A stretch of 64,000 nt of DNA from Calamus simplicifolius (taxonomy: Eukaryota > Streptophyta > Magnoliopsida > Arecales > Arecaceae), in the NCBI GenBank assembly GCA_900491605.1, contig UESW01001507.1, positions 417,917 to 481,916 of the forward strand. The letters run 5' to 3'. The notes below the pieces were generated by a model. The model worked only from the letters and a program-made list of their open reading frames with translations, did not search any database and was not told the DNA's origin. Shown here one piece after another: positions 47,501-58,306 of the stretch. Within the stretch, counting starts at the first letter, position 1, and every line of letters starts with the position of its first letter. The translations under genes were made by a program, and so were the position numbers.

Positions 47501-49226
47501 ATCGGCAATGACCAATCAGACCGTTGCGATCCATCCGATCGGAGATAATCCAATGGTTGCGATCGATCAGAGCCATGATCCGAATCGGCGATGATCGAAC
47601 GGACCATTGCGATCCATCCGATCAGTGACGATTCGATGGTTGCGATCGATCCAAGCCATGATACCGATCGGCGATGATCGATCGGACCATTGTGATGCGT
47701 CCGATCGGAGATGATCCGACCGTTGCGATCGATCCAAGCCATGATCCTGATCGATGATTATCGATAGGACTATTGCGATGCATCCGATCGGAGACGTTTC
47801 GACGGTTTTGATCGATCCGAGCCATGATCCTGATCGGCTATGATCGATCGGACCATTGCGATCCATCCGATCAGAGATGATCCGACAGTTGCGATCAATC
47901 GGAGCCATGATCCAAATTGGCGATGATTGATCGGACCATTGTGATCCATCCAATCATCGATGATCCGACAGTAGCGATCGATTTAAGTCATGATCCCGAT
48001 CGGCGATGATCGATCGAACCATTGCGATCCATCCGATCGGTGATGATCCGATGGTTGTGATCGATCCTATCAATGATCCCGATCGGCAATGATCGATCGA
48101 ACGTTGCGATGCATCCGATTGGAGACGATTCGATGGTTGCGATCGATCTGAGCCATGATCATGATCGGCGATGATCGATTGGATCGTTTGGATCCATCCG
48201 ATTGGAGATGATCCAATGGTTGCGATCGATCGGAGCCATGATCCGGATCGACGATGATCGATCGGACCGTTGCGATCCATCCGATCGGTGATGATCCGAC
48301 AGTTGCGATCGATCCAAGGCATGATCTCGATCGGCGATGATCGATTGGACCATTGCGATGCATCGGATCGGAGATGTTCCGACGGATGCGATCGATCCAA
48401 GCCATGATCATGATCGGCGATGATCGATGGGACCATTGCGATCCATCCGATCGGCGATGATCCAATGGTTGCATTCGATCCAAGCCATGATCCCGATTGG
48501 CGATGATCGATTGGACCATTGCGATGGATCCGATCAGAGACGATCCGACCATTGCGATCGATCCAAGTCATGATCTCGATCAGCGATTATCGATAGGACT
48601 ATTGCGATGCATCCGATCGAAGACAATCCAATGGTTTCGATCGATTCGAGCCATGATCCTGATCGGCGATGATCGATCGGACCATTACGATCCATCCGAT
48701 TGGAGACGATCCGACGATTGCGATCGATCGGAGCCATGATCCAGATCGGCGATGATCGATCGGACCATTGCGATCCATCCGATCGGCAATGATCCGATGG
48801 TTGCGATCGATCCAAGGCATGATCTTGATCGGAGATGATCGATCGGACCGTTGTGATGCATCAGATCGGAGACATTCCGATGGTTGCGATCGATCCAAGT
48901 CATGATCCTTATCGGCGATGATCGATCGGACCATTGCGATTCATCCGATCGGCGATGATCCGATGGTTGCGATCGATCTAAGCCATGTTCCTGATCGGTG
49001 ATGATCGATCGAACCATTGCGATGGATCTGATCGGAGACGATCCGACCATTGCGATCGATCCAAGCCATGATCCCGATCGGCGATTATCGATAGGACTAT
49101 TGCGATGCATCCGATCGGAGACGATCCGACGGTTTCGATTGATCCGAACCATGATCCTGATCGGCGATGATCGATCGGACCGTTGCGATCCATCTGATCG
49201 GAGACGATCCAACGATTGTAATCGAT
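32529..49226 (+). repeat. 83-bp GATC-rich satellite array, main block
   Basis: About 200 tandem monomers. The anchor CATGAT recurs at 32719, 32802, 32885 and 32968, then 33050, 33133, 33216 and 33299, i.e. in 83-bp steps with occasional one- to four-base indels. A monomer holds two related halves: one of about 46 bp (GGTTGCGATCGATCC then AGCCATGATCCCGATCGG) and one of about 37 bp (ACCGTTGCGATCCATCC then GATCGGCGAT). Each is rich in GATC and CG. The diagnostic variant GATGCATCC recurs at 34405, 34654, 34902 and 35149 (three-monomer period). The minus strand of the consensus has no stop codon in any frame, which explains overlapping open frames of up to 662 codons. These have no start, family or codon signature and are not annotated as genes. 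Confidence 0.95.
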
Positions 49227-49232
49227 GGGGGC

Positions 49233-49646
49233 TGTTGCCGCCAAATCACTTTTGAGGAGCGTCAAGTGACAGAAATGCTTCGTTGTCATTCAGAGGAATG
49301 ATAGGGACCGCCTCCTTCAGCTAGAAAGCTGCAAGAAAAGTTCCGGACCGGTGGTTCCGGCGGGGACCCTCTGATGCTCAAGTCAGCGATCTGGAGAATA
49401 TGAATTTTTTAATGAAAGAGTAGAGATTGAGTCCCCCTCCCTCGTTGGGGTCGGGCCCTTTATATACTTGTTCAGGGTCCCTCTTACCTTGTTCTGTTGG
49501 AACCATCAAATCTTTCTTGTTGAGATTAGTTTCTTTGAACGGCGAGTGGTTAAACCGTTGCTGGATGAGGGCCGCTTGTAGCGGTAACTACCGATCGTGG
49601 TAGCACTTACCCGTGATTTCAGTGAGCGAGGTACATGGCAATAGAC
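49233..49646 (-). repeat. 3' LTR of the Tat-like element
   Basis: It runs from TGTTGCCGCC to GGCAATAGAC on the plus strand. A TATATAAAG (TATA box on the element strand, near 49460) lies within a GGGCCCTTTATATA segment. A CACTCGCCGTTCAAAG-type block is shared with the partner LTR. The outer end does not show the usual CA/TG. Confidence 0.8.
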
Positions 49647-49721
49647 CTTGAATCTCGGGATCTGTTCCTAAGGCGGGTCATTGTGCATGCGAAAAAGGCA
49701 CCAAGTTAGGACGGGAGCCAT

Positions 49722-50040
49722 TGCTGGAGGCCGTCGCCAAAGGCCGGAGCCAAAGGCCGTTGCTGGAGGCCGGAGCCAAAGGCCATTGCTGGAGGCCGAA
49801 GCCAAAGACCATTGCTGGAGGCCGTTGCTGGAGGTTGGAGCCAAAGGCCGGAGCTGGAGGCCGGAGCCAAAGGCCGTCGCTGGAGGCCAGAGCCAAAGGC
49901 CATCGCTGGAGGCCGGAGCGAAAGGACCGGAGCCAAAGGCCGTCACTGGAGGCCGGAGCCAACGGACCAGAGCCAAAGGCCGTCGCTGGAGGCCGGAGCC
50001 AAAGGCCGTCGCCAGAGGCCGGAGCCAAAGTTCCTTTTCT
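49722..50040. repeat. Minisatellite, GGAGGCCGGAGCCAAAGGCC type
   Basis: A repeat of about 24-27 bases (CGTCGCTGGAGGCCGGAGCC then AAAGGC) lies next to the 3' LTR, with one variant inserting GAAAGGACC. Position and composition parallel the GGCTTCGGCCTCGCC repeat at 16975-17170. Confidence 0.85.
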
Positions 50041-50094
50041 AGCAAGTGGATGCACATCGGTAGGAGGCCGATGCGGACGCGAGGCCGACGCCGA

Positions 50095-50500
50095 CGCCAT
50101 GCCCTATTGAGGCCGATGCCGACGCTGTTGAGGCGACGCCAAGACCGACGCCATGGTCAAAGTGGGCCATCGCCGACGCCGAGACCGATGCCATGGTCGA
50201 AGTGGGCCATCGCCGATGCCGAGACCGACGCCACGCCGAGACCGACGTCATGGTTGAAGTGGGCCACGGCCGATGCCAAGATCAAGATGGGCCGCGGAGA
50301 AGATGGGCCAAGGCTGACGCCAACGCCGACGTCGTTGCCAAGGTGGGCCATTGCCGATGCCAAGACCGACGCCGTGGTCGAAGTGGACCATCGCCGACGT
50401 CGAGACCGACGCCGTGGTCGAAGTGGGCCGCCGCCGACGTCGAGACCGGCACCAAGGTCGAGGTGGGCCGCTGCTAAGATGAGCCCAAGGCCAAGAAGAG
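50095..50500. repeat. Minisatellite, CGAAGTGGGCCATCGCCGA type
   Basis: Repeats of about 42 bases containing GACGCCGTGGTCGAAGTGGG and CCATCGCCGACG are interspersed with shorter GAGACCGACGCC units. The open frame through 49681-50601 is repeat-driven. Confidence 0.8.
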
Positions 50501-51300
50501 CGGAGTGCACCAGACCGTGTGACATTGAGTTCATGATCCCTCCATCTCGTGGGTCATGTGGTTTGATCAGCCGCATCAGCCGAAGGGACATCAGAGGCTA
50601 AAGCAGGGCTCGTCAGTTTCCTTCACGGTTCTCTAACGGCGTTGGATCAGCCACATCAGATGCTCTCTCACCCCTGAGATGAAGCAGGCCCACCCCAGCA
50701 AGGCGAAAGGGGTGTTACCTCCCAAATGGCTGATCCTCACTTGACTATGGGTCTTCAACTTTTGACATGATGTTTGGATGTGGGTCCCTGTCCACATGCC
50801 ATGGAGGCAGAGGGCCAGTGAGGCCGCAATGATGCTCCTGAGGCAGAGGGAGCCATTGAGCCTTTTTCGGAGATGTTTGCCTTTGCGTCGTATTTGATGT
50901 CGACGTCGATTATAGGCTTGAGAGCTTGGGAGCGGATGCCCGTCAACTATGAGCTGGGGAGTTGGCTTCTCCCAGCTGTGAGTTATCTTGGGGCTTCTTG
51001 ATGGCTGAAAGTAACCAGTTATATGTTGCAAGTGTGTAACTTAAACAAAGGTCTTACTCGATTGGCCATTGGCCATTGAGGCAGAGTCAGAGCCGCTGTG
51101 AAGCCGTTGAGGCTGTGATAAAGCTGCTGAATCAGAGTTGAGGCCGTCGAGAGCCTTTTGAACCCCGAAGAGTGACCCGAGAGTCACTGTGGTGGGACCA
51201 TGCTCGGGAGCCTTTAACCCCGGAGGGTGACCTGAGAGCTGAGAGTCGTCAGGTGCCTTTTTCTTTGCGCCAACGATCTTTGCTACCGGCGTTGGAGTCA
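50500..51300. other. Unassigned internal DNA of the Tat-like element
   Basis: No family was recognised. GATCAGCCGCATCAGCCGAA near 50564 and GGATCAGCCACATCAGATG near 50644 are short related segments. The second matches the complement of GATGTGGCTGATC near 16896, which supports homology between the two elements. Confidence 0.4.
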
Positions 51301-51905
51301 GTCTTTGGGCTTTGGTGCCGAGCTAGAGTGTCGATGCGGAGCCGGGCTTGAGTGTCGATGCGGAGCCGGGCTTGAGTGCCAATGCGGGGCCGATCTTAGT
51401 TGCCGATGCAAAGCCGGTCTTTGGTGTCGATGAGGGGCCAGTCTTTGGTGCCGACGCGGAGCCGGTCTTTGTTGCCGACACGGAGCCGGTCTTGAGTGCC
51501 GACGCAGGGCCGATCTTTGGTGCCGACGCAGAGCTGGTCTTTGGTGCCGACCGGAGCCGGTCTTAGTTGCCAATGCGGAGCCGGTCTTGAGTGCCGACGC
51601 GGAGTCGGTCTTTGGTTCCAACGCGGGGCTGGTCTTTGGTGCCGACGCGGAGCCGGTCTTTGGTACCAATGCGGAGCCGATCTTAGTTGCCGACGTGGAG
51701 CCGGTCTTGAGTGCCGACATGGAGCCGGTCTTTGGTGCCGACGCGGAGCCGGTCTTTATTGCCGACGCAGAGCCGGTCTTTGGTGCCGACGCGGGATCAG
51801 TCTTTGGTGCCGATGCAGAGCCGGTCTTTGGTACCGAGGGGGACTCGGGCTTGTTGCCGACGTGGAGCCAGGCTTGGATGCCGATGGTACATCATGCTTT
51901 TAAGA
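51300..51905. repeat. Minisatellite, GCCGACGCGGAGCCGGTCTT type
   Basis: About 20 units of 27 bases (for example GGTGCCGACGCGGAGCCGG followed by TCTTTG) lie in tandem. The complement of the same unit forms 18240-18637. Long open frames on both strands follow from the 27-bp (nine-codon) period and are not genes. Confidence 0.85.
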
Positions 51906-52151
51906 CGCTAACGCAAGGTTGGTCTTGAATGCCGATACAGAGTCGATCTGCGTAAAATTTTTAAGCATCAATGAAAGAAAAAGTCTTAAGTGCAGCATAC
52001 TTAGCTCTTGCAGCACCCTTGTTTTTCTTCTGCGGGCTTGAACGCTTCCGCCCGCTGGTGGTCTGCCCCCCAGGGAATCAAGTTGGTTGGTGAGCTGGCT
52101 TTGCTGAATCTTTAGCTCCTTAAGGAGAAATCCTGCACCGCAGCCACTTTT

Positions 52152-52605
52152 ATGGCTCTTCAGCTGCTAGACTTGACTTTGAAACTAGGCTTGCTCGCCT
52201 TCTCCTTTCTCTCCATAGCATTGCAGCGATTATTCTCCATGTTGTGGACATCATTTCCTTTTCCTTCTTCTCTATAGGGGTTAATTCAGAAGGCTGATCA
52301 AGCCTTCCCACGGTGAGATCTGTACTGCTGATCCTTTTGGTGATGGAATCTTTATAGGGGATGGCGAGAAGTGGTGCCACCGAAGAAAGGATCTTCAAAG
52401 TGGAGTTCGGTGCTGAGCTAGACACTCTCTTGGGCTCCGATGAGTTCGAGACACGCTTTAGCAAGGCTTTTGGTGACTTTAACTCCATGGTATTAGAGAT
52501 ATGTCGATATGTTCTGGGACATCAAGAAGCTTCTGAACATTGGACTGGAGGCTCAACTGAAGAAGAACCTCAAAGTGATTGATAACTTTGTATACCAATT
52601 GGTTC
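52152..52605 (+). pseudogene. Captured cytochrome P450 fragment (CYP704-like)
   Basis: CYP704 enzymes are membrane-bound fatty-acid omega-hydroxylases, some acting in pollen-wall sporopollenin synthesis. Opposite to the host element, ATG at 52152 opens a hydrophobic leader (MALQLLDLTLKLGLLAFSFL) like a P450 anchor. At 52330-52389 a frame reads DPFGDGIFIGDGEKWCHRRK. From about 52384, in another frame, IFKVEFGAELDTLLGSDEFE and TRFSKAF follow. After a further shift comes YVDMFWDIKKLLNIGLEAQL, then KVIDNFVYQLV to about 52605. These match consecutive parts of the N-terminal third of CYP704 proteins with pieces deleted. The oxygen-binding helix and the heme-binding cysteine region are absent and frames are broken, so no enzyme can be made. 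No introns were recognised, so both cDNA- and DNA-based capture are possible. Confidence 0.75.
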
Positions 52606-52899
52606 TTCCTAATGCTATGCAAGCATCCTCTGATATAGGAAAAGATTGCCATTGAAATCAAAGAGATTAGCTGCCGCTTCCGATGGGCTCGGGAGCCAGA
52701 GGTGTCGTCGCTTGCCGATGCGAGATACGTGAATCCGGCCAAACGACCGTGGCCGGGATGGTGGCCAAAGCTGGCGATGTCCGTGGGAGGAGTCGGTACG
52801 AGCATAGCTTTGGAAGATGATCATTAAGATGCAGCAGCCATAGCACAGACTTCCATCGCGTGCACACAACCTCGTGCATGCAATCCACCTTCCTTCAAT

Positions 52900-53410
52900 T
52901 ATGTGAATATATTACGTGCATGTAAACCTTATCTAGCCAAGGTGGAAGCAAGAGTTGGGGAGGAAAGGAGTTGAGTGAGACGGCTGGGAGCCTTATCCTT
53001 GCAATTGCGAAACTGGCACTCGTTTGGTCACTGCGGGGAGAGGCCGGGGGCCGCCTAGAGAGTGAGGCCGCTGTGAAGTCTTGGGCCACCGTGGCTATTG
53101 GGGAACGCAGCTGCTGTGGAGGACCTGAGGCCTCTGTGAACATCGGGGGCCGCCGTGGAGCCTCAGGCCGCCGTGGGATTCTCGGGCCGCCGTGGGATCT
53201 CGGGGGCCGCTATGAGGGGCTTGACCGTTGAGGACGAGATGCCGCTATGAGGGGCCGTCATGGGATCAAGAAGCCGCTGTGAGGGGCCGTCATGGAGGAA
53301 GAGGCCGTCGTGGGATCCGGAGGCTGCCGTAGAGGAAACCGGGGCTGCCGTGATCTGGAGGCTACATTGGAGTCTTGGGCCTCCATGGAGCCTCGGGGCT
53401 GCTGTGGCCG
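52900..53410. repeat. GC-rich GGCCGCCGTGGGA repeats
   Basis: Irregular repeats of GGCCGCCGTGG and GAGGCCGCTGTGA separated by 15-25 bases fill this stretch between the gag remnant and the gene fragment. Only the repeat structure is recognisable. Confidence 0.65.
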
Positions 53411-53959
53411 TTATGGAGGAAGAGGCTGTTTAGGAAGACCGCCAAGGATGGCCGCCTCTGACTGATTATTGAACCTTTGATTGAGCTCCTTTGGCCACCG
53501 GTGTTGTTCATCCAGATGCCCCTTCATCTCATGATTAGGGTCCTTCCCAGACGGCTCAGAGGATGAGTAAGGGGAGGAGTGGCTGCTCGAGTAGAAGGTA
53601 GGAGACCGCAGTCTCTTGAAAGCTTCATGGTGGTGCTTAGGTGAAGCATGATGGTGATAAGCTTCTCTATGAGAAGATTTCTTGCGGGTGAATCGCTGGC
53701 AAACTGGTGCAGCTATTATGGAAGATGTAAGAGGCTTCGACTGCTGCTGAGTGGCCAACGGGCGTTACTTTTGCTACTCATAAACTGCTGCATTTAAGGC
53801 TTGAACTTGTTGATTGAGGATAGTCAGCTGGTTAATTAGAGCAGCTGAGGTTGGTGGTGAGGGAGGAGCATAGAGAGAGTATGGTCCTTTGCTGCTCAGG
53901 GCTATGCGATGCCCTCCGGCATGATTAGTGAGGACCTTCGGCATGCGCGTCACCACCAT
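53411..53959 (-). pseudogene. Tat-like gag N-terminal remnant
   Basis: The frame begins MVVTRMPKVLTNHAGGHRIA about 90 bases inside the 5' LTR. It has a short helical segment, LINQLTILNQQVQALNAAVY, followed by two in-frame stops near 53775 and 53768. It continues in the same frame through a His/Lys-rich part (HREAYHHHASPKHHHEAF) and ends near QPLPP, where GC-rich repeats begin. The start resembles the frame at 17741. It lacks a zinc knuckle, so it can only be a partial capsid-type protein. Confidence 0.6.
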
Positions 53960-54046
53960 GGCTATCTTAGAGGAGACAAAGACTTATAGGTCAGGGAGAC
54001 AGAGCTCTCTTTCCTTCAACACATCCCCCTTCTTGGCGCGCCAATC

Positions 54047-54449
54047 TGTTGCCACCAAATCACTTTTGAGGAGCGTCAAGCGACAGAAATGCTTCGTTGG
54101 CCTTCAGAGGAATGATAGGGACCGCCTCCTTCAACCGAAAACCTACAAGAAAAGTCCCGGACCGGTGGTTCCAGCAGGGACCCTCCGACGCTCAAGTCAG
54201 TGATCTGGAGAACATGAATTTTTTAATGAAAGAGTAGAGATTGAGTCCCCCTCCCTCGTTGGGGTCGGGCCCTTTATATACATGTTCAGGGTTGTTCTGT
54301 TGGAACCGTCGAATCTTCCTTGTTGAGATTAGTTTCTTTGAACGGCGAGTGGTTAAACTGTTGCTGGATGAGGGCCGCTTGTAGCGGTAACTACCGATCG
54401 TGGTAGCACTTGCCCGTGATTTCAGTGAGCGAGGTACACGGCAATAGAC
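54047..54449 (-). repeat. 5' LTR of the Tat-like element
   Basis: It is very similar to 49233-49646, with a few base changes and a loss of about 11 bases near 54290. On the element strand it carries the same TATATAAAG and ends GGTGGCAACA before GATTGGCGCGCC. Confidence 0.8.
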
Positions 54450-55634
54450 GGATCATTGCGATCCATCCGATTGCTGGTGCTGGATGATCCGATGGTTGCG
54501 ATCCGATCCAAGGCATGATCTCGATCGGCGATGATCGATCGGATCGTAGTGATGCATCAGATCGGAGACGTTCGAAGTGGGCCGACGGTTACGATCGATC
54601 CAAGCCATGATCCTGATCAGCGATGATGGGCAATCGGACCATTGCAATTCGTGATCCCTCCATCTCGATCGGCGAAGGGATCCGAGGGCGGTTGCGATCA
54701 GCCATCTGATCCAGCCGATGATTGAACGTTGCGATCGGCGATGACGGTCGATCGATCCAAGGCATGATCTCGATCGGCGATGCGATGCCGTTGCGATGCA
54801 TCAGATCGGACGGTTGCGATCGATCCGACCGTTATCGATCGATCCAAGCCATGATCCTGATCGGCGATTATCGATAGGACTGTTGCGATGCATCTGATCG
54901 AGACGATCTGACGATTTCGATCGATCCAAGCCATGATCCTGATCGGCAATGATCGATCGGACCATTGCGATCCATCCGATCGAAAATGATCCGACGGTTG
55001 CGATCAATCGGAGCCATGATCTGAATCCACGATGATCGATCGAACCATTGCGATCCATCCGATCGTCTATGATCCGATGGTTGTGATCAATTTAAGTCAT
55101 GATCCCAATCGGCGATGATCGATCGAACCGTTGCGATCCATCCGATCGGCGACGATCCAACAGTTGCGATCGATCCAAGCAATGATCCCGATCGGCGATG
55201 ATCGATCGAACGTTGCGATGCATCCGATCGGAGATGATTCTATGGTTGCGATCGATCCGAGCCATGATCATGATCGGCGATGAACGATTGGACCATTGCG
55301 ATCCATTCGATCGGAGACGATCCGACGGTTGCGATCGATCGGAGCCATGATCCGGATCGGCGATGATCGATTGGACCGTTGTGATCCATCCGATCAACGA
55401 TGATCCGACAGTTGCGATCGATCCGAGCCATGATCCCGATCGGCGATGATCGATCGGACCGTTGCGATGCATCCGATCGGATATGATCCAACGGTTGCGA
55501 TCGATCCAAGTCATGATCCTGATCGGCGATGATCGATCGGACCATTGCGATCCATCTGATCACAGACGATCCGACGGTTGTGATCAATCCATGCCATGAT
55601 CCCGATCTGCAATGATCGATCGGACCATTGCGAT
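54450..55634 (+). repeat. 83-bp satellite block with a mosaic left part
   Basis: From about 54850 to 55634 this is ordinary satellite. From 54450 to about 54850 monomers are irregular and contain insertions not seen elsewhere in the array, including a 16-base match (54652-54667) to 50534-50549 of the neighbouring element, plus GAAGTGGGCC and GGCGAAGGGA pieces. The block ends at the hAT target duplication. Confidence 0.9.
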
Positions 55635-58306
55635 TAGAGGTGGGCACTGGGCCGTGCCGCCCATGGCACAGCACGGCCCAGGCCCTGATGGACCGTGCCA
55701 GGCACGGCCTGGTAAACCGGGCCATGCTGGGCCTAGAAAATTTTTTCTGTTGGCCCAACACGGCACGGCCCATGACGGGCCTGGGCCGGCCCATCGTGCC
55801 GTGCTGGCACGGCCCACCTGGGCCGTGCTTGGCATGGCCCATGTGGGCCTGAGCCGTGTCGGCCCAGGTGGGCCGTGCCTGGCACGGCCCACCTGGGGCC
55901 TGGCCCATGCACAGCTCAAATAAAAAAATTTATAAAAAATATATTTTTTTTGATAAATTTAAAAATTATTAGGAATAAAAAAAATTTATTAATATAAAGC
56001 CACCGTAATGGTGGGAGGGTTTGACACAGACCCCTACCAGTTTATTAATTTAAAATTAAAATGGTACAGAAGGGAGGGGGGCTAGGCCTGACCTCTAGAA
56101 CATAATACAATAAGTAAGAAGAAAAAAATAGAAATCGCAACCATCGGATCATCGCCGATCGGATGGATCGCAACCATCGGATCGATCATCGCCGATCGGG
56201 ATCATGGCTTGGATCGATTGCAACTGTCGGATCGTCTTCGGTGGGATAGATCGCAACCGTTGGATTGATCATCCCCGATCGGGATCATGGCTTGAATCGA
56301 TCGCAACCGTCGGATCGTCTCCAATCGGATCGATCGCAACGGTTCGATCGATCATCACCAATCGGAATCATGGCTTGGATTGATCGCAACTGTCGGATCG
56401 AACATCGCCGATCGGGATCATGGCTTGGATCGATCACAACCGTCGGATTGATCATCGCCGATCGGGATCATGGCTTAGATCGATCGAAGACGTTGGATCG
56501 TCTCCGATCGGATTGATCACAATGGTCCGATCGATCATCGCCGATCGGGATCATAGCTTGGATCGATCGCAATCGTCGGATCGTCTCCGATCGGATAGAT
56601 CACAACCGTTCGATCGATAATAGCATATCAGGATCATGGCATGGATCGATCGCAACCGTCGGATCATCTCTGATCAGATCGATCATCGACGATCGGGATC
56701 ATGGCTTGGATCGATCGCAACCGTCGGATCGTCACCGATTGAATGGATCGCAATTATCGGATCGATCATCGCCGATCAGGATCCTGGCATGGATCGATCA
56801 CAACCGTCAGATCATCTCCGATCGGATCGATCGCAACCATTGGATCGATCATCCCTGATTGGGATCATGGCTTGGATCGATCGTAGACGTCAGATCATCT
56901 CCGATCAGATGGATCGCAACAGTCCGATCGATCATTGTCGATCAGGATCATGGCTTGGATCGGTCGCAACCATCGGATCGTCTCCGATCGGATGGATCGC
57001 AACTGTTGGATTGATCATCACCGAGCGGGATCATGGCTTGGATCGATCACAACCGTCGGATCGTCTCCAATCAGATTGATCGCAACCGTCGGATTGATCA
57101 TCGCCGACCAAGATCATGGCTTAGATCGATCCAGACGTCGAATCATCTCCGATTGGATGGATCGCAACCATCGGATTGATCATCACCGATCGGATCATGG
57201 CTTGGATCGATCGCAGATGTCAGATCATCTCCGATCAGATGGATCGCAACCGTCAGATTGATCATCGCTGATCATGATCATGGCTTGGATCGATCGCAGA
57301 CATTGGATCGTCTCCGATCGGATTGATCGCAACAGTCCGATTGATCATTGTCAATCGGGATCATGGCTTGTATCGATCGCAACCATCGGATCGTCTCCGA
57401 TCGGATGGATCGCAACTGTTGGATTGATCATCGCCGATCGAGATCATGGCTTGGATCGATCGCAACCGTCGAATCGTCTCCGATTGGATGGATTGCAACC
57501 ATCGGATCGATCATCCCCGATCGGGATCATGGCTTGGATCGATCGCAACCATCGGATCGTCTCCGATCGGATTGATCACAATGATCCAATCGATCATCGT
57601 TGATCGGGATCATGGCTTGGATCGATCGCAATCGTCGGATCATCGCCGATCAGATGGATCGTAACTGTCGGATCGATCATCCCCAATCGGGATCATGGCT
57701 TGGATCGATCGCAACCGTCGGATCATCTCCGATCGAATTGATCGCAACGGTCCGATCGATCATCGCCGATCGGGATCATGACTTGGATCGATAGCAACCA
57801 TCGGATCATCGCCGATCGGATGGATCGCAACCATCGGATCGATCATCGCCGATCATAATTATGGCATGGATCGATCGCAACCGTTGGATCATCTCCGATC
57901 AGATCAATCGCAATCGTCGGATCCATCATCGCCGATCAGGATCATGGCTTCGATCAGCTGGCTGGTGCCTAGGTGCACAGTGTGCTCCTGGCACTAGCCG
58001 TGCCATGGCACGGCCCTTGGCATGGCCTACAAAATGGCCTAGCAAGGCCGTTCTGGCACGGCCCAGCAGGGCCGTTGCTGGGCCGTGCCAAAACGACCCA
58101 GCAAGGTCGTTGCTGGGCCGTGCCAGGCACGGCCCGTGGCCCATTTCTTGATGGGTCACGGGCCGTGCCGAATTTGAATTTTTTTAGTGGGCCGTGCCTG
58201 GCACGGCCCATTTGTTAATGGGCCGTGCCAGGCACGACATGGTAATTTTTCTGGCACGACGGGCCTGGGCCGTGCCTGGCACGGCACGGCCCAGTGCCCA
58301 TGCCTA
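55635..58306. mobile_element. Non-autonomous hAT-type element carrying inverted satellite
   Basis: Near-matching inverted ends (left TAGAGGTGGGCACTGGGCCG; right complement TAGGCATGGGCACTGGGCCG) are flanked by the 8-bp duplication ATTGCGAT (55627-55634 and 58307-58314). Eight bases and a TAGNNNTGGGCA-type end are hAT hallmarks. The duplicated bases belong to the satellite monomer, so insertion was into the array. Subterminal DNA (55635-55915 and 57960-58306) is rich in GGCCGTGCCAGGCACGGCC palindromes. Between 55916 and 56132 is AT-rich DNA with CCACCGTAATGGTGGGAGGG, followed by 1.8 kb of satellite in reverse orientation. No transposase is present. Confidence 0.87.
56133..57955 (-). repeat. Inverted 83-bp satellite block inside the hAT element
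   Basis: The plus strand reads CGATCGGGATCATGGCTTGG, the complement of the orientation in the rest of the array. CATGGC recurs at 56203 and 56286 (83 bp). About 22 monomers are present. Both edges meet non-satellite sequence of the hAT element and not flanking array. Confidence 0.92.

Larger units (their letters stand above)
49233..54449 (-). mobile_element. Tat-like gypsy element with minisatellites, inserted in the satellite
   Basis: Two LTRs of the same family (49233-49646 and 54047-54449) flank 4.4 kb that reads right to left. The order is a palindromic TTGGCGCGCCAA next to the 5' LTR, a gag-like frame, GC-rich repeats, a host-gene fragment in the opposite sense, and three minisatellites. 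No protease, reverse transcriptase or integrase is present, so the element depends on others. The LTRs are very similar, suggesting a fairly recent insertion. No 5-bp target duplication could be found, and the right flank is an unusual mosaic. Assignment to Tat rests on the gag-first layout and the tandem-repeat-rich 3' region, which are known for that lineage. Confidence 0.75.

Noticed and set aside
49681..50601. Plus-strand open frame of 306 codons
   Set aside because: It is built from minisatellite units and has equally long open frames on the other strand and in other frames.
52361..52582. A separate 73-codon gene
   Set aside because: Its first two-thirds are one frame of the P450 fragment and its tail is out of frame relative to the P450 match.
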